Numbered from the stretch's first letter, positions 34,559 through 43,280 are shown. The stretch: DNA of 64,000 nucleotides from JAHRVQ01 sp029941905 (GCA_029941905.1 JAPYTQ010000010.1:62001-126000); one strand, 5' to 3'. The notes: generated from the sequence alone by a model not told the origin. A program made the numbers and translations.

Positions 34559-36379
34559 TCAAGCTACTTTATCCCTTCCCGCCCTTTTTCGCTCGCTTTC
34601 AGTCAACAGTTTCTTCCTGATGCGAATATTTTTTGGCGTAATTTCAACCAGTTCATCGTCATCAATGAACTCAATCGCCTGCTCCAGGCTGTGTCTGACG
34701 GGTGCATTGAGTACAACAGCCTCATCTGTGCCCGAGGCGCGGACATTGGTGAGCTGCTTTCCCTTCAGCGGGTTAACGACAAGATCATTTCCGCGAGTAT
34801 GTAATCCAACGACCTGACCTTCATACACCTCGGTGTTGGGGTCAATGAATATTCGGCCCCGCGCCTGTAAATTAAACAAAGCAAAAGCAAGGCTCTTGCC
34901 CGTTGCCATACTGACTAACACGCCACTGCTGCGGCCGCCAATGTCCTGGCTGATTACGTCATCATAGTGCGCGAAGATACTGGTCATAATACCCGTGCCA
35001 GAAGTCATCGTAAGGAATTCTGAACGAAACCCAATCAAGGCACGACTGGGAGAAGTATATTCCAGTCTGACACGTCCCTTGCCATCGGGCGCAAGATTCT
35101 TAAGTGCCCCTTTCCTGCGGCCCATCTCCTCCATGACACTGCCTTGATGGGTATCTTCAACATCAAGCAATACATCCTCAAACGGCTCCTGCTTCCTGCC
35201 ATCAACTTCCCGGATGATAACTTCCGGCCGGGAAACACCCAACTCAAAACCTTCCCGGCGCATGTTCTCAATCAGGATAGCCAGATGTAGTTCACCACGC
35301 CCGGATACCTTAAACCGGTCAGCATATTCCGTATCTTCGACCCGCAGGGCAACATTGTGGATCAGTTCCTGCTGCAGCCGTTCATGGATGTTTCGGCTGG
35401 TGACGTATTTCCCATCCAACCCGGCAAAGGGAGACGTATTTACCTGGAATGTCATGGATATGGTTGGCTCATCAACCACCAGGGGAGGCATGGCAATAAC
35501 ATGATTCGGATCACAAACTGTATCGGAGATATTCAACGGGTCCAAACCTGTTATACAAATGATATCCCCTGCACCCGCTTCATCAGTTTCTTTGCGTTCC
35601 AATCCCTGGTAACCCATCACCTGGAGGATTCTCCCCTTGCGAGTTTTACCACCGCTGGAAACAACGGAGACCTGGCTGCCTTTTTTTACCGTCCCTCTCT
35701 GTATTCGACCAACGCCGATAACGCCAACATAGCTGTTGTAATCAAGGGCACTGATCTGCATTTGAAAAGGTTGATCGAGTTCAACTGCCGGTGGTGGAAC
35801 ATGATCTAATATGGTCTGTAGCAAAGAGCTCATATCATCTTCAATGGCGTCCATGGACAAGCCTGCGCGACCCTGGATGGCAGAACCATAAACGACGGGG
35901 AAATCGAGCTGCTCGTCAGTCGCCCCCAATTGATCGAATAACTCAAACACTTCATCAACCACCCAGTCAGGCCGGGCACCTTCCCGGTCAATCTTGTTCA
36001 CCATGAGAATCGGGTGCAGACCATTTGCAAAGGCTTTGCTGGTAACAAACCGGGTTTGCGGCATGGGTCCATCGACAGCGTCAACAATAAGCAGCACTGA
36101 ATCCACCATGGAGAGGATGCGTTCGACTTCGCCACCAAAATCCGCGTGACCTGGGGTATCAACGATGTTGATCCTGTGATCATGCCACTCAAGCGCGGTA
36201 TTCTTTGCCAGGATGGTAATACCACGTTCCTTTTCGATTTCATTGGAATCCATCAAACGTTCAACATCCTCCTCGCCACGCTGTAATGCACCAGCCTGCT
36301 GGAGAAGTTTGTCTATTAAAGTCGTCTTGCCATGGTCAACATGGGCAATGATGGCGATATTTCTGAGTTTATGGATCAT
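34559..36379 (-). CDS. typA: Ribosome-binding translational GTPase TypA/BipA
   Basis: 606 residues from ATG 36379 (GGGAG upstream; a longer frame to 36406 is unlikely). GTPase domain: AHVDHGKTTL (G1), RGITI (G2), DTPGHADFGGEVER (G3), NKID (G4), then EF-G-like domains and the TypA-specific C-terminal region (EDTHQGSVMEEMGRRKG, LVNPLKGKQLTNVRASG-like). It aids 50S assembly and stress adaptation. Divergent from the PP-loop gene. Confidence 0.97.
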   Translation of the reverse strand: MIHKLRNIAIIAHVDHGKTTLIDKLLQQAGALQRGEEDVERLMDSNEIEKERGITILAKNTALEWHDHRINIVDTPGHADFGGEVERILSMVDSVLLIVDAVDGPMPQTRFVTSKAFANGLHPILMVNKIDREGARPDWVVDEVFELFDQLGATDEQLDFPVVYGSAIQGRAGLSMDAIEDDMSSLLQTILDHVPPPAVELDQPFQMQISALDYNSYVGVIGVGRIQRGTVKKGSQVSVVSSGGKTRKGRILQVMGYQGLERKETDEAGAGDIICITGLDPLNISDTVCDPNHVIAMPPLVVDEPTISMTFQVNTSPFAGLDGKYVTSRNIHERLQQELIHNVALRVEDTEYADRFKVSGRGELHLAILIENMRREGFELGVSRPEVIIREVDGRKQEPFEDVLLDVEDTHQGSVMEEMGRRKGALKNLAPDGKGRVRLEYTSPSRALIGFRSEFLTMTSGTGIMTSIFAHYDDVISQDIGGRSSGVLVSMATGKSLAFALFNLQARGRIFIDPNTEVYEGQVVGLHTRGNDLVVNPLKGKQLTNVRASGTDEAVVLNAPVRHSLEQAIEFIDDDELVEITPKNIRIRKKLLTESERKRAGRDKVA

Positions 36380-36461
36380 GAATGCTCCCGGACGAAGACG
36401 CGGCATTATACATAGTCAAATCAAGGTTTAAAGGCCTGTCTGCACCAGTAGTAACAAATAC

Positions 36462-36489
36462 CTGACATAGAACCAGGATAAGGTATAAT
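36462..36489 (+). promoter_or_regulatory. Sigma-70-type promoter of the PP-loop/TusA pair
   Basis: -35 CTGACA (36462-36467, five of six consensus bases), a 16-bp spacer, and -10 TATAAT (36484-36489, exact). Predicted start near 36496, about 34 nt before the ATG. It is the best-looking promoter in the window. Confidence 0.7.
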
Positions 36490-36529
36490 CCGCGCCCTTC
36501 AAGGTCGCCACAAAAAGCCACAACTGACT

Positions 36530-37582
36530 ATGAATCCAAAACCCCGTCGCGCAGTCTCACTAATCTCTGGTGGCCTCGATTCCATGCTGGCCACGAAGGT
36601 GATTCTGGATCAGGGGATTCATGTCGAGGGTATTAATTTCTACACGGGGTTCTGTGTCGAAGGCCATACCCATGCGATCCGTAAAAAAGATAAGAAGAAA
36701 GAAAAACGCAATAACGCCTTGTGGGTAGCTGAACAACTGGGCATTAAATTGCATATTATCGACGTTATCAATGAGTACAAGGATGTGCTGCTCAATCCCA
36801 AACATGGTTATGGTCAGAACCTCAATCCCTGCCTCGACTGCAAGATATTCATGGTCAACAAGGCGCAAGCCTGGGCCTGGATGGAAGAGAATCAGTTCGA
36901 TTTTATCATTACCGGTGAAGTGGTCGGCCAGAGACCCAAGTCCCAACGCAAAGAAACCATGCCCATCATCGCCAGGGAATCCGGAGCCGAGGACCGTTTG
37001 TTAAGACCCTTATGTGCACGCAATTTACCTGAAACACTCCCGGAACGAGAAGGTTGGGTGAATAGGGACAAACTGTATGGCTTTCACGGCCGAAACCGCA
37101 AACCACAAATCGCATTGGCCGCAGAGTTCGGTTTTGCGGAGTATTCCCAACCCGCAGGAGGTTGCTGTTTTCTTACGGACAAGTCCTATTCCGACAAGCT
37201 TGGCGACCTCTGGCGTTCCCGTGGAAACCGGGATTATGAACTCGATGACATCATGCTGCTTAAAGTCGGTCGGCATATTCGTCCCAGGCCGAACTTCAAA
37301 ATGATTATCAGTCGAGAAGAAGGCGAAAATAACTACCTTTCCGGTTATAAAAACGAGTTCCTGACAATGGAGAGCATCTCCCACAATGGGCCTTTGGTTC
37401 TTCTGGATGGCGATCCAGCCGCTGAAGATATCACGCTCGCAGCGAGAATCGTCGCCAGGTACGGCCAGGGGCGAGATGCCGGGCAGGTCGAAGTCGAAAT
37501 CAGGACCGCCGCAGGTGACTTGCGTAGGGAAACCGTTAAACCCATGGCGGCGGCTGATCTTGATCCAAATTGGCATGTCTGA
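36530..37582 (+). CDS. PP-loop ATPase, tRNA thiolase/ThiI-MnmA-like, in thiI position
   Basis: 350 residues. The N-terminal PP-loop SGGLDS (13-18) adenylates substrate in tRNA sulfurtransferases. Further features: a Lys-rich stretch KKDKKKEKR (52-60), NPCLDCK with Cys101/Cys104, TGEVVGQRPKSQR, and GGCC with Cys212/Cys213. The C-terminal ~120 residues resemble an RNA-binding NFACT-R-like region (tentative). It lacks the THUMP and rhodanese domains of ThiI and does not match MnmA closely. The last 8 bases overlap a tusA-like gene (ATGTCTGA), so the two are translationally coupled. In Pseudomonas thiI lies between typA and glnA; this pair occupies that position. The likely role is tRNA thiolation, with the target base unknown. 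Confidence 0.78.
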   Translation: MNPKPRRAVSLISGGLDSMLATKVILDQGIHVEGINFYTGFCVEGHTHAIRKKDKKKEKRNNALWVAEQLGIKLHIIDVINEYKDVLLNPKHGYGQNLNPCLDCKIFMVNKAQAWAWMEENQFDFIITGEVVGQRPKSQRKETMPIIARESGAEDRLLRPLCARNLPETLPEREGWVNRDKLYGFHGRNRKPQIALAAEFGFAEYSQPAGGCCFLTDKSYSDKLGDLWRSRGNRDYELDDIMLLKVGRHIRPRPNFKMIISREEGENNYLSGYKNEFLTMESISHNGPLVLLDGDPAAEDITLAARIVARYGQGRDAGQVEVEIRTAAGDLRRETVKPMAAADLDPNWHV

Positions 37583-37817
37583 GCACCATAATCTCAATAC
37601 CCGGCGACTATTGTGTCCACTACCGGTTATCAGAACCCAGGACATGATCAAGAGGCTCAACGTCGGAGATACCCTCACAGTTACCTGCACGGACCCTGGA
37701 GCCCTGAACGACATACCAACCTGGTGCCGAATTAATCACCACAAGATCTTAAAATCAGAAACGATTAAACAGGAAATTTATATTACTATCGAAGTTTGTG
37801 CAGACGCACCAATTTAG
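37575..37817 (+). CDS. TusA/SirA-family sulfur carrier
   Basis: 80 residues. The family Cys-Pro-x-Pro motif is present as CPLP (Cys14-Pro17) in RRLLCPLPVIRTQD; the Cys carries persulfide in TusA proteins. The fold-typical VGDTLTVTCTDPGALNDIPTW follows. It overlaps the 3' end of the PP-loop ATPase by 8 bp, which strongly suggests it is the dedicated sulfur donor of that enzyme. A second group of Cys residues (Cys38, Cys51, Cys75 approximately) could matter but is not conserved across all TusA. Confidence 0.88.
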   Translation: MSEHHNLNTRRLLCPLPVIRTQDMIKRLNVGDTLTVTCTDPGALNDIPTWCRINHHKILKSETIKQEIYITIEVCADAPI

Positions 37818-37834
37818 CCCTGACTACCCATTTT

Positions 37835-37851
37835 CGCGCCACGTTGGTGCG
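37835..37851 (+). promoter_or_regulatory. Candidate NtrC-binding site upstream of glnA
   Basis: CGCGCC-ACGTT-GGTGCG matches 9 of 12 positions of the NtrC dyad TGCACC-N5-GGTGCA. It lies about 128 bp before the glnA start, in an NtrC-regulated family of promoters, and upstream of a possible sigma-54 element. Confidence 0.5.
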
Positions 37852-37891
37852 CTATCCTTCGCTGAAATGCTCCGGATAGCCCATAAATAAA

Positions 37892-37907
37892 GGGTTTATC
37901 TTTGGCT
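37892..37907 (+). promoter_or_regulatory. Weak candidate sigma-54 promoter of glnA
   Basis: GG (37893-37894) and GC (37905-37906) occur with the spacing expected for the -24/-12 elements, and T precedes and follows as in TTGCW-like sequence, but the rest of the -24 box is poor. Support comes mainly from the NtrC-like site centred about 75 bp before the predicted start. Confidence 0.28.
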
Positions 37908-37978
37908 GTCGATAGCATATTCTTTGCTGTCTTTAAATGCAGCAGATCAACCCGACTAACCTTTTTTGGAGGACCACG

Positions 37979-39391
37979 ATGTCTGAAAAGACTCTACAAC
38001 TAATACAGGACAATGATGCACGATGGGTGGACCTTCGGTTTACTGACCCACGCGGCAAAGAACAGCATGTCACCAACAGCGCCGCAAAAATTGACGCTGA
38101 CTTTTTTGACAATGGCGCCATGTTTGATGGTTCATCCATTGAAGGTTGGAAGGCGATCAACGAATCAGACATGATTCTGATGCCGGATGACGCCACGGCC
38201 ATTGTGGATCCCTTCACTGAAGAAACAACCGTTAATTTACGATGCAACATCGTTGAGCCCAGTACCCTTCAGGGCTACGAGCGTGATCCCCGTTCACTGG
38301 CCGAACGTGCCGAGGCATACCTGACGTCAACCGGTATTGGCGATACGGCTTACTTTGGTCCCGAACCCGAATTCTTTGTCTTCGATGACGTCAAGTACAA
38401 GGCCGGTATGAGCGGCGCCATGTATGAGATTGAGTCCGAAGAAGCCGCGTGGATGACCGCATCGCATTTCGAAGGCGGCAACATGGGCCATCGACCCGGC
38501 ATAAAGGGTGGATACTTCCCGGTTCCGCCAGTTGATTCAATGCTCGATATCCGAAATTCGATGTGTTCGGCCATGGAAGCCATGGGGTTGGAAATTGATC
38601 TCCACCATCACGAGGTTGGCACGGCAGGTCAGGCAGAAATAGGCGTACCTTTCAATACCCTGGTCACCAAAGCGGACGAGGTGCAGATTTATAAATACTG
38701 CGTTCTCAACGTCGCTCACGCGTACGGTAAGACGGCGACCTTTATGCCCAAGCCACTGGTCGGCGACAATGGCAACGGCATGCATTGTCACCAGTCAGTC
38801 TGGAAGGACGGCACCAACTTATTTGCGGGAGACGGCTATGGCAACCTGTCCCAGGAAGCCCTCTGGTACATTGGCGGCATCATCAAGCATGCCCGTGCCC
38901 TTAATGCATTCTCAAATGCTTCAACAAATTCATACAAACGTCTGGTGCCCGGCTTCGAAGCACCTTTGATGCTTGTATACTCAGCAAGAAATCGCTCTGC
39001 GTCTATCCGTATCCCTTACGTACAGGGTGGTAATCCCAAGGGTGTACGCGTCGAGGTTCGGTTCGGCGATTGCACTGCCAACCCTTACCTGATGTTTGCG
39101 TCCATGTTGATGGCTGGCCTCGACGGCATCAAGAACAGGATTGAACCTGTCGGTCCACTCGATAAGGATTTGTACGATATGCCTGCAGAAGAACTAAAAG
39201 ATCTTCCCACGGTGTGCTCATCTCTCGAAATGGCGCTGGACAACCTGAACGCGGATCGAGCATTCCTGACCGAAGGCGGTGTATTTACCGATTCAATGAT
39301 TGATGGTTATGTCGACCTGAAAATGGAAGAAGTTACCCGGCTGAACATGACAACTCACCCGGTTGAATTCGAAATGTACTACAGCGTGTAG
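37979..39391 (+). CDS. glnA: Glutamine synthetase, type I
   Basis: 470 residues from ATG 37979, preceded by a strong GGAGG. Ligates ammonia to glutamate with ATP; dodecamer. Motifs: FDGSSIEGW, the metal/ATP region HHEVGTAGQAEIG, the flexible-loop NGNGMHCHQS, KRLVPGFEAPL, and the adenylylation tyrosine in DKDLYDMPAEEL, so it is likely controlled by GlnE/GlnB. Ends at a strong terminator. Acts with GltBD as the GS-GOGAT pathway. Confidence 0.98.
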   Translation: MSEKTLQLIQDNDARWVDLRFTDPRGKEQHVTNSAAKIDADFFDNGAMFDGSSIEGWKAINESDMILMPDDATAIVDPFTEETTVNLRCNIVEPSTLQGYERDPRSLAERAEAYLTSTGIGDTAYFGPEPEFFVFDDVKYKAGMSGAMYEIESEEAAWMTASHFEGGNMGHRPGIKGGYFPVPPVDSMLDIRNSMCSAMEAMGLEIDLHHHEVGTAGQAEIGVPFNTLVTKADEVQIYKYCVLNVAHAYGKTATFMPKPLVGDNGNGMHCHQSVWKDGTNLFAGDGYGNLSQEALWYIGGIIKHARALNAFSNASTNSYKRLVPGFEAPLMLVYSARNRSASIRIPYVQGGNPKGVRVEVRFGDCTANPYLMFASMLMAGLDGIKNRIEPVGPLDKDLYDMPAEELKDLPTVCSSLEMALDNLNADRAFLTEGGVFTDSMIDGYVDLKMEEVTRLNMTTHPVEFEMYYSV

Positions 39392-39468
39392 GCCAGGCCA
39401 AACCTTCGAGGAGCGGAGCTCCTGCAGCTCTCTGAAAGTCTGGTAAGCGTACTGGTTACGCAGTATCA

Positions 39469-39502
39469 AAGCCCCAACTGGCGACCGGTGGGGCTTTTTT
39501 TG
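39469..39502 (+). terminator. Intrinsic terminator after glnA
   Basis: AAGCCCCA (39469-39476) pairs with TGGGGCTT (39489-39496), followed by a run of T. Located about 80 nt after the glnA stop and before the DUF4124 gene. Confidence 0.88.
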
Positions 39503-39574
39503 TCAGGTTTTATATGTGCTTTTTGTGGGGTTCTGGGTCAGAATACCCGCTAACTTATCGATTTGCGTACTTTT

Positions 39575-40129
39575 ATGCTGCCACTTAAATCCCTGTTCTT
39601 ACCCGGGACAATCCTGCTTCTCATTCTGCCAATCTACGCCCAATCGGCTGAGGTTTACCGGACTAAAGATGCCGACGGTAATGTCGTGTTTTCAGATCAG
39701 CCCAGCGACGAGGCCGAGGTCGTTAAGCTGGGTAAAACCATGAGCTATACGCCAGCACCCGAACTACAGACGCTGGCATCGCCAGAAGTGCCAGATGAGG
39801 TGGAAAAAGGTCCCCAATACACCGAGTTCACCATCACAAGCCCACAGGGAGAAGAGGCAATAAGGAGTAACAATGGTGATTTGCGGGTTGCCTTCACGCT
39901 CAAGCCAACGTTACAGAATAACCACTCCATTGAGTTGTTGATGGACGGAACCAGTAAACACACCTCAAAATCAGCTACTGCCATTGAACTGCCTAATGTG
40001 GACCGTGGTACCCATTCAATTCAGATGCAGGTTGTTGATGACAATTCAGGCGAAGTGATATTCTCAAGCGACAGCGTAAACGTTTCGATGATCCGAACAA
40101 TACAGCGGCCACGCGCAACCCCGCACTAG
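39575..40129 (+). CDS. DUF4124 periplasmic protein
   Basis: About 184 residues from ATG 39575 (an in-frame TTG lies four codons upstream). Signal peptide with hydrophobic core LFLPGTILLLILPIYAQSA, then the DUF4124 domain VYRTKDADGNVVFSDQP, and a C-terminal beta-rich half with an Ig-like SPQGEEAIRSNNGDLRV segment. Exported; molecular role unknown. The same kind of gene sits between glnA and ntrB in many gammaproteobacteria. Confidence 0.85.
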   Translation: MLPLKSLFLPGTILLLILPIYAQSAEVYRTKDADGNVVFSDQPSDEAEVVKLGKTMSYTPAPELQTLASPEVPDEVEKGPQYTEFTITSPQGEEAIRSNNGDLRVAFTLKPTLQNNHSIELLMDGTSKHTSKSATAIELPNVDRGTHSIQMQVVDDNSGEVIFSSDSVNVSMIRTIQRPRATPH

Positions 40130-40137
40130 ATACTATC

Positions 40138-40154
40138 TGCACTATTCTGGTGCA
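40138..40154 (+). promoter_or_regulatory. NtrC-binding site upstream of ntrBC
   Basis: TGCACT-ATTCT-GGTGCA matches 11 of 12 positions of the NtrC consensus TGCACC-N5-GGTGCA. It is centred about 100 bp upstream of the start predicted from the sigma-54 element at 40219, the usual enhancer distance. Confidence 0.75.
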
Positions 40155-40188
40155 ATCCGGTAGCAATTATCCTATACTGAAAGTGCTG

Positions 40189-40215
40189 AGGCCCATATAA
40201 ACTGGGCCTGGCCCA
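40189..40215. repeat. Overlapping inverted repeats between NtrC site and sigma-54 box
   Basis: AGGCCCA (40189-40195) can pair with TGGGCCT (40203-40209), which can instead pair in TGGGCC-T-GGCCCA (40203-40215). Two mutually exclusive pairings share the middle arm. It could be a weak terminator for the DUF4124 gene or a protein site. Confidence 0.5.
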
Positions 40216-40218
40216 TTC

Positions 40219-40234
40219 TGGTTTACTTTTTGCA
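40219..40234 (+). promoter_or_regulatory. Sigma-54 promoter candidate for ntrBC
   Basis: TGGTTTACTTTTTGCA: the invariant GG (-24) and GC (-12) have the correct spacing, with TGG and TTGCA matching consensus and the CAC of the -24 element replaced by TTT. Predicted start near 40245, about 100 bp before ntrB. Confidence 0.6.
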
Positions 40235-40259
40235 TTAACTACTGATTTGGACCGAAACG

Positions 40260-40276
40260 CGCACCAGAAGTGTGTA
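40260..40276 (+). promoter_or_regulatory. Second, weaker NtrC-like site downstream of the predicted start
   Basis: CGCACC-AGAAG-TGTGTA matches 9 of 12 NtrC positions. At about +24 relative to the predicted start it could serve as a repression site, as NtrC does at some of its own promoters. Low confidence. Confidence 0.3.
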
Positions 40277-40347
40277 TCTACAAATCATAATGACGGCAAG
40301 ACGCCCAATAGGGTAATTACCACCAGGAAAGTGGACCAACATCACCT

Positions 40348-41397
40348 ATGTCTGACAACATTCTCAACAGCCTAAGCATTTCAATTCTCCTGGTTGACCA
40401 CCAATTGAAGCTATTGTTAATCAACCAATCGGCAGAGAGTCTGCTTGAGGTCTCGGGGAATCGAGTCCTGACGCATCACATCTCCGACGCATTGCTCAAT
40501 TCACAGGACCTTGAATCAATCCTGTACGAAGCACTTCAATCCGGGCAGGTGTATACGGGGAGAAAAGCAATCCTCGACCTGACCACAGGCCATTCGATTA
40601 CTTGTGACTACGCTATCACACCCATCAGTGAAAACGAATGGCCCCAACTCTTAATCGAACTGTACCCCCTGGATCGGTACCTGCGAATCGACCGGGATGA
40701 ATCAATCACCAACCATCAGGAAATAACCCGGCAGATGATTCGCGGTCTGTCTCATGAAATAAAAAACCCACTGGGAGGAATTCGCGGATCAGCACAATTG
40801 TTGGCGAGGGAACTGGTAGAGCCTGAACTACAACAATACACCGACATTATCATTGACGAGACTGATCGCCTGACGTCCCTGGTAGACCGCTTGCTCGGAC
40901 CAATTTCCCTGCCGAATCCCACTCGAATCAGCATTCACGAGGTTCTGGAAAGAGTACGAAAGCTGATCGAACTTGAATCAGACCCGCCACTTACCATCTT
41001 TCGGGATTATGACCCAAGCATCCCCGAGTTGAACATCGATCCCGAACTGATGGTCCAGGTAGTACTTAACGTTGCCAGAAACGCGATGCAAAGTCTGGCT
41101 GAAGTTTCATCCCCGAGTCTGCAGTTTATTTCCCGGATCGAAAGACAGTTCACCATAGGGGCCAAACAGCACAAACTTGTGATCAAGATTCACATCGTCG
41201 ATAACGGCCCGGGAATTCCGGATGAGCTAAAAGATCAACTTTTTTATCCGATGATAAGTGGTCGCTCAGACGGCACGGGGCTTGGTCTATCTGTTGCCCA
41301 ATCGATCATGCATCAACACCGGGGGTTCATTCAGTTTGAGAGTGAACCCGGCAATACCGTTTTTTCCATTATTATCCCACTGGAGCCAAATCAATGA
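40348..41397 (+). CDS. glnL: Nitrogen regulation sensor histidine kinase NtrB
   Basis: 349 residues, cytoplasmic. N-terminal PAS domain (about 1-110), HisKA with the phosphorylated His in GLSHEIKNPLGG (about residue 135), and an HATPase domain with N box NVARNAMQS, G1 DNGPGIP and G2 GTGLGLS. It phosphorylates NtrC under nitrogen limitation, under PII control. The stop overlaps the ntrC start by 4 bp (ATGA). Confidence 0.97.
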   Translation: MSDNILNSLSISILLVDHQLKLLLINQSAESLLEVSGNRVLTHHISDALLNSQDLESILYEALQSGQVYTGRKAILDLTTGHSITCDYAITPISENEWPQLLIELYPLDRYLRIDRDESITNHQEITRQMIRGLSHEIKNPLGGIRGSAQLLARELVEPELQQYTDIIIDETDRLTSLVDRLLGPISLPNPTRISIHEVLERVRKLIELESDPPLTIFRDYDPSIPELNIDPELMVQVVLNVARNAMQSLAEVSSPSLQFISRIERQFTIGAKQHKLVIKIHIVDNGPGIPDELKDQLFYPMISGRSDGTGLGLSVAQSIMHQHRGFIQFESEPGNTVFSIIIPLEPNQ

Positions 41398-42812
41398 GTT
41401 CAGAAGCAAATAACGTTTGGGTCGTCGATGATGAACGATCTATTCGCTGGGTCCTCGACAAAGCCTTAACCCAGGCCGGACTGAACGTCACCTGCTATGA
41501 AAATGGCCGAACACTACTGGCAGATATCGCCACCAATCCACCCCACGCCATCGTCTCGGACATTCGCATGCCCGGCATAGATGGGCTTGAACTGCTCAAG
41601 CGCATCAAGACTGATTATCCGGATGTACCCGTCGTTATCATGACTGCCCATTCGGACCTGGAAAGCGCCGTCTCATCAATCCAGGGTGGTGCATTCGAGT
41701 ACATCCCAAAACCATTTGAAGTCGACGAGGCGGTCGCTGTGGTTAAACGCGCCATTGACCATCATCGCCAACCAGAAACACATCCCCCAACGAAAACCAC
41801 AAACTATGATTCGGAAATTATCGGCAAGGCACCAGCGATGCAGGAAGTTTTTCGTGCCATTGGCAGGTTGTCCAAGTCAAATGTTACCGTGCTCATCAAT
41901 GGTCAGTCCGGCACGGGTAAGGAACTGGTTGCCCACGCGTTACACAAGCACAGCCCACGGGCAGACAAAACATTTATTGCGCTTAATATGGCCGCGATTC
42001 CACACGACCTGGTCGAATCAGAACTGTTTGGTCATGACAAGGGCGCTTTCACGGGTGCCAATCAGGCCCGCGAAGGCCGATTCGAACAGGCGAATGGCGG
42101 CACATTGTTTCTCGACGAGATCGGTGACATGCCACCAGAAACCCAGACACGACTGCTCAGGGTTCTGTCCGATGGCGAATACTATCGAGTAGGCGGCCAC
42201 CAACCCCTCAAATCAGATGTTAGAATTATTGCAGCAACGCACCAGAACCTTGAAGACCTCGTGTCCCAGAACAGATTTCGAGAGGACTTGTATCATCGCT
42301 TAAATGTCATTCGTATCCACATACCAAGCCTGAGAGAACGACAGGAAGACATACCACTGCTGACAAGTTACTTTTTGCAAAGTGCAGCAGAGGAGTTAAA
42401 CGAAGATCCCAAGACCCTGACTCGTCAAACCATGAATTTCATCATGAATCTTCCTTGGCCCGGCAACGTGAGACAGTTGGAAAATTTCTGCCGCTGGATT
42501 ACTGTCATGGCGACGGGCAATGAAGTGGTGATTGATGATTTGCCACCAGAACTTGTAAGAGACAAGGACCAGGGTAACCGGAGCGAGAACTGGGAGAAGT
42601 CATTACGCACCTGGGCGCGCCGACAACTTTCACAATCCAAACCGGGAGATCCTGGACTACTGTTATCCGCCCTGCCGCGCTTTGAGCGGATCTTGATTGA
42701 AGCGGCCCTGAAGGAAACCGGGGGACGAAAAAACGATGCCTCCATATTGCTCGGCTGGGGAAGAAATACACTGACCAGAAAAATCAGTGATCTGAATATG
42801 GAAGACCACTGA
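41394..42812 (+). CDS. glnG: Nitrogen regulation response regulator NtrC
   Basis: 472 residues. Receiver domain (1-120, phosphoacceptor Asp in IVSDIRMPG), sigma-54 activator AAA+ domain (about 138-380) with Walker A GQSGTGKE, the sigma-54-contacting loop GAFTGA, and a C-terminal Fis-type helix-turn-helix (GRKNDASILLGWGRNTLTRKI). It activates sigma-54 promoters of nitrogen genes, and probably its own operon through the sites at 40138 and 40219. Confidence 0.97.
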   Translation: MSSEANNVWVVDDERSIRWVLDKALTQAGLNVTCYENGRTLLADIATNPPHAIVSDIRMPGIDGLELLKRIKTDYPDVPVVIMTAHSDLESAVSSIQGGAFEYIPKPFEVDEAVAVVKRAIDHHRQPETHPPTKTTNYDSEIIGKAPAMQEVFRAIGRLSKSNVTVLINGQSGTGKELVAHALHKHSPRADKTFIALNMAAIPHDLVESELFGHDKGAFTGANQAREGRFEQANGGTLFLDEIGDMPPETQTRLLRVLSDGEYYRVGGHQPLKSDVRIIAATHQNLEDLVSQNRFREDLYHRLNVIRIHIPSLRERQEDIPLLTSYFLQSAAEELNEDPKTLTRQTMNFIMNLPWPGNVRQLENFCRWITVMATGNEVVIDDLPPELVRDKDQGNRSENWEKSLRTWARRQLSQSKPGDPGLLLSALPRFERILIEAALKETGGRKNDASILLGWGRNTLTRKISDLNMEDH

Positions 42813-42827
42813 CCTTGAGGAGATATT

Positions 42828-43280
42828 TTGCTACACGTCGCTCTGTTCGAGCCGGAAATTCCACCCAATACGGGCAACATTATCAGGTTGTGTGCCAATA
42901 CCGGTGCCAATCTGCACCTTGTCGAACCATTGGGTTTCGATATTGACGATAAACGCCTCCGGCGTGCTGGCCTCGACTACCACGAGTGGGTAAATATGCA
43001 GGTTCACTCGAGTATTGATGCATTGTTAGCCAACGAATTTAGTACGGTTTACGCGATTACTACCAAGGGTTTAGTAAACCACACTGATGTAAAGTACAAA
43101 CCAGACGATTTAGTGCTGTTTGGCCCCGAAACAAGGGGTCTGCCAAAAAAAATACTGGACCGCCTTCCCCAAGATCAAAAAATCAGGATCCCTATGCTGG
43201 TCAACAGCCGTAGCCTGAATCTGGCTAATGCCGTTTCAGTTATCGTTTACGAGGCCTGGCGCCAGAAAGGATTTGCTTAG
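42828..43280 (+). CDS. trmL: tRNA (cytidine/uridine-34 2'-O)-methyltransferase TrmL
   Basis: 150 residues, SPOUT fold. Methylates the ribose at wobble position 34 of two leucine tRNAs. Motifs: FEPEIPPNTGNIIRLCANTG, LVEPLGF, FGPETRGLP, IPMLVNSRSLNLANAV. TTG start 42828, confirmed by GAGGAG seven bases upstream and by the exact family N-terminus. Its TAG stop abuts the left end of the GGGAACCTCT element. Confidence 0.94.
   Translation: MLHVALFEPEIPPNTGNIIRLCANTGANLHLVEPLGFDIDDKRLRRAGLDYHEWVNMQVHSSIDALLANEFSTVYAITTKGLVNHTDVKYKPDDLVLFGPETRGLPKKILDRLPQDQKIRIPMLVNSRSLNLANAVSVIVYEAWRQKGFA

Noticed and set aside
37902..37916. TTGGCTGTCGATAGC as a sigma-54 promoter before glnA
   Set aside because: The GG to GC spacing is one base short of that required, so the overlapping element at 37892 was listed as the weaker but correctly spaced candidate.
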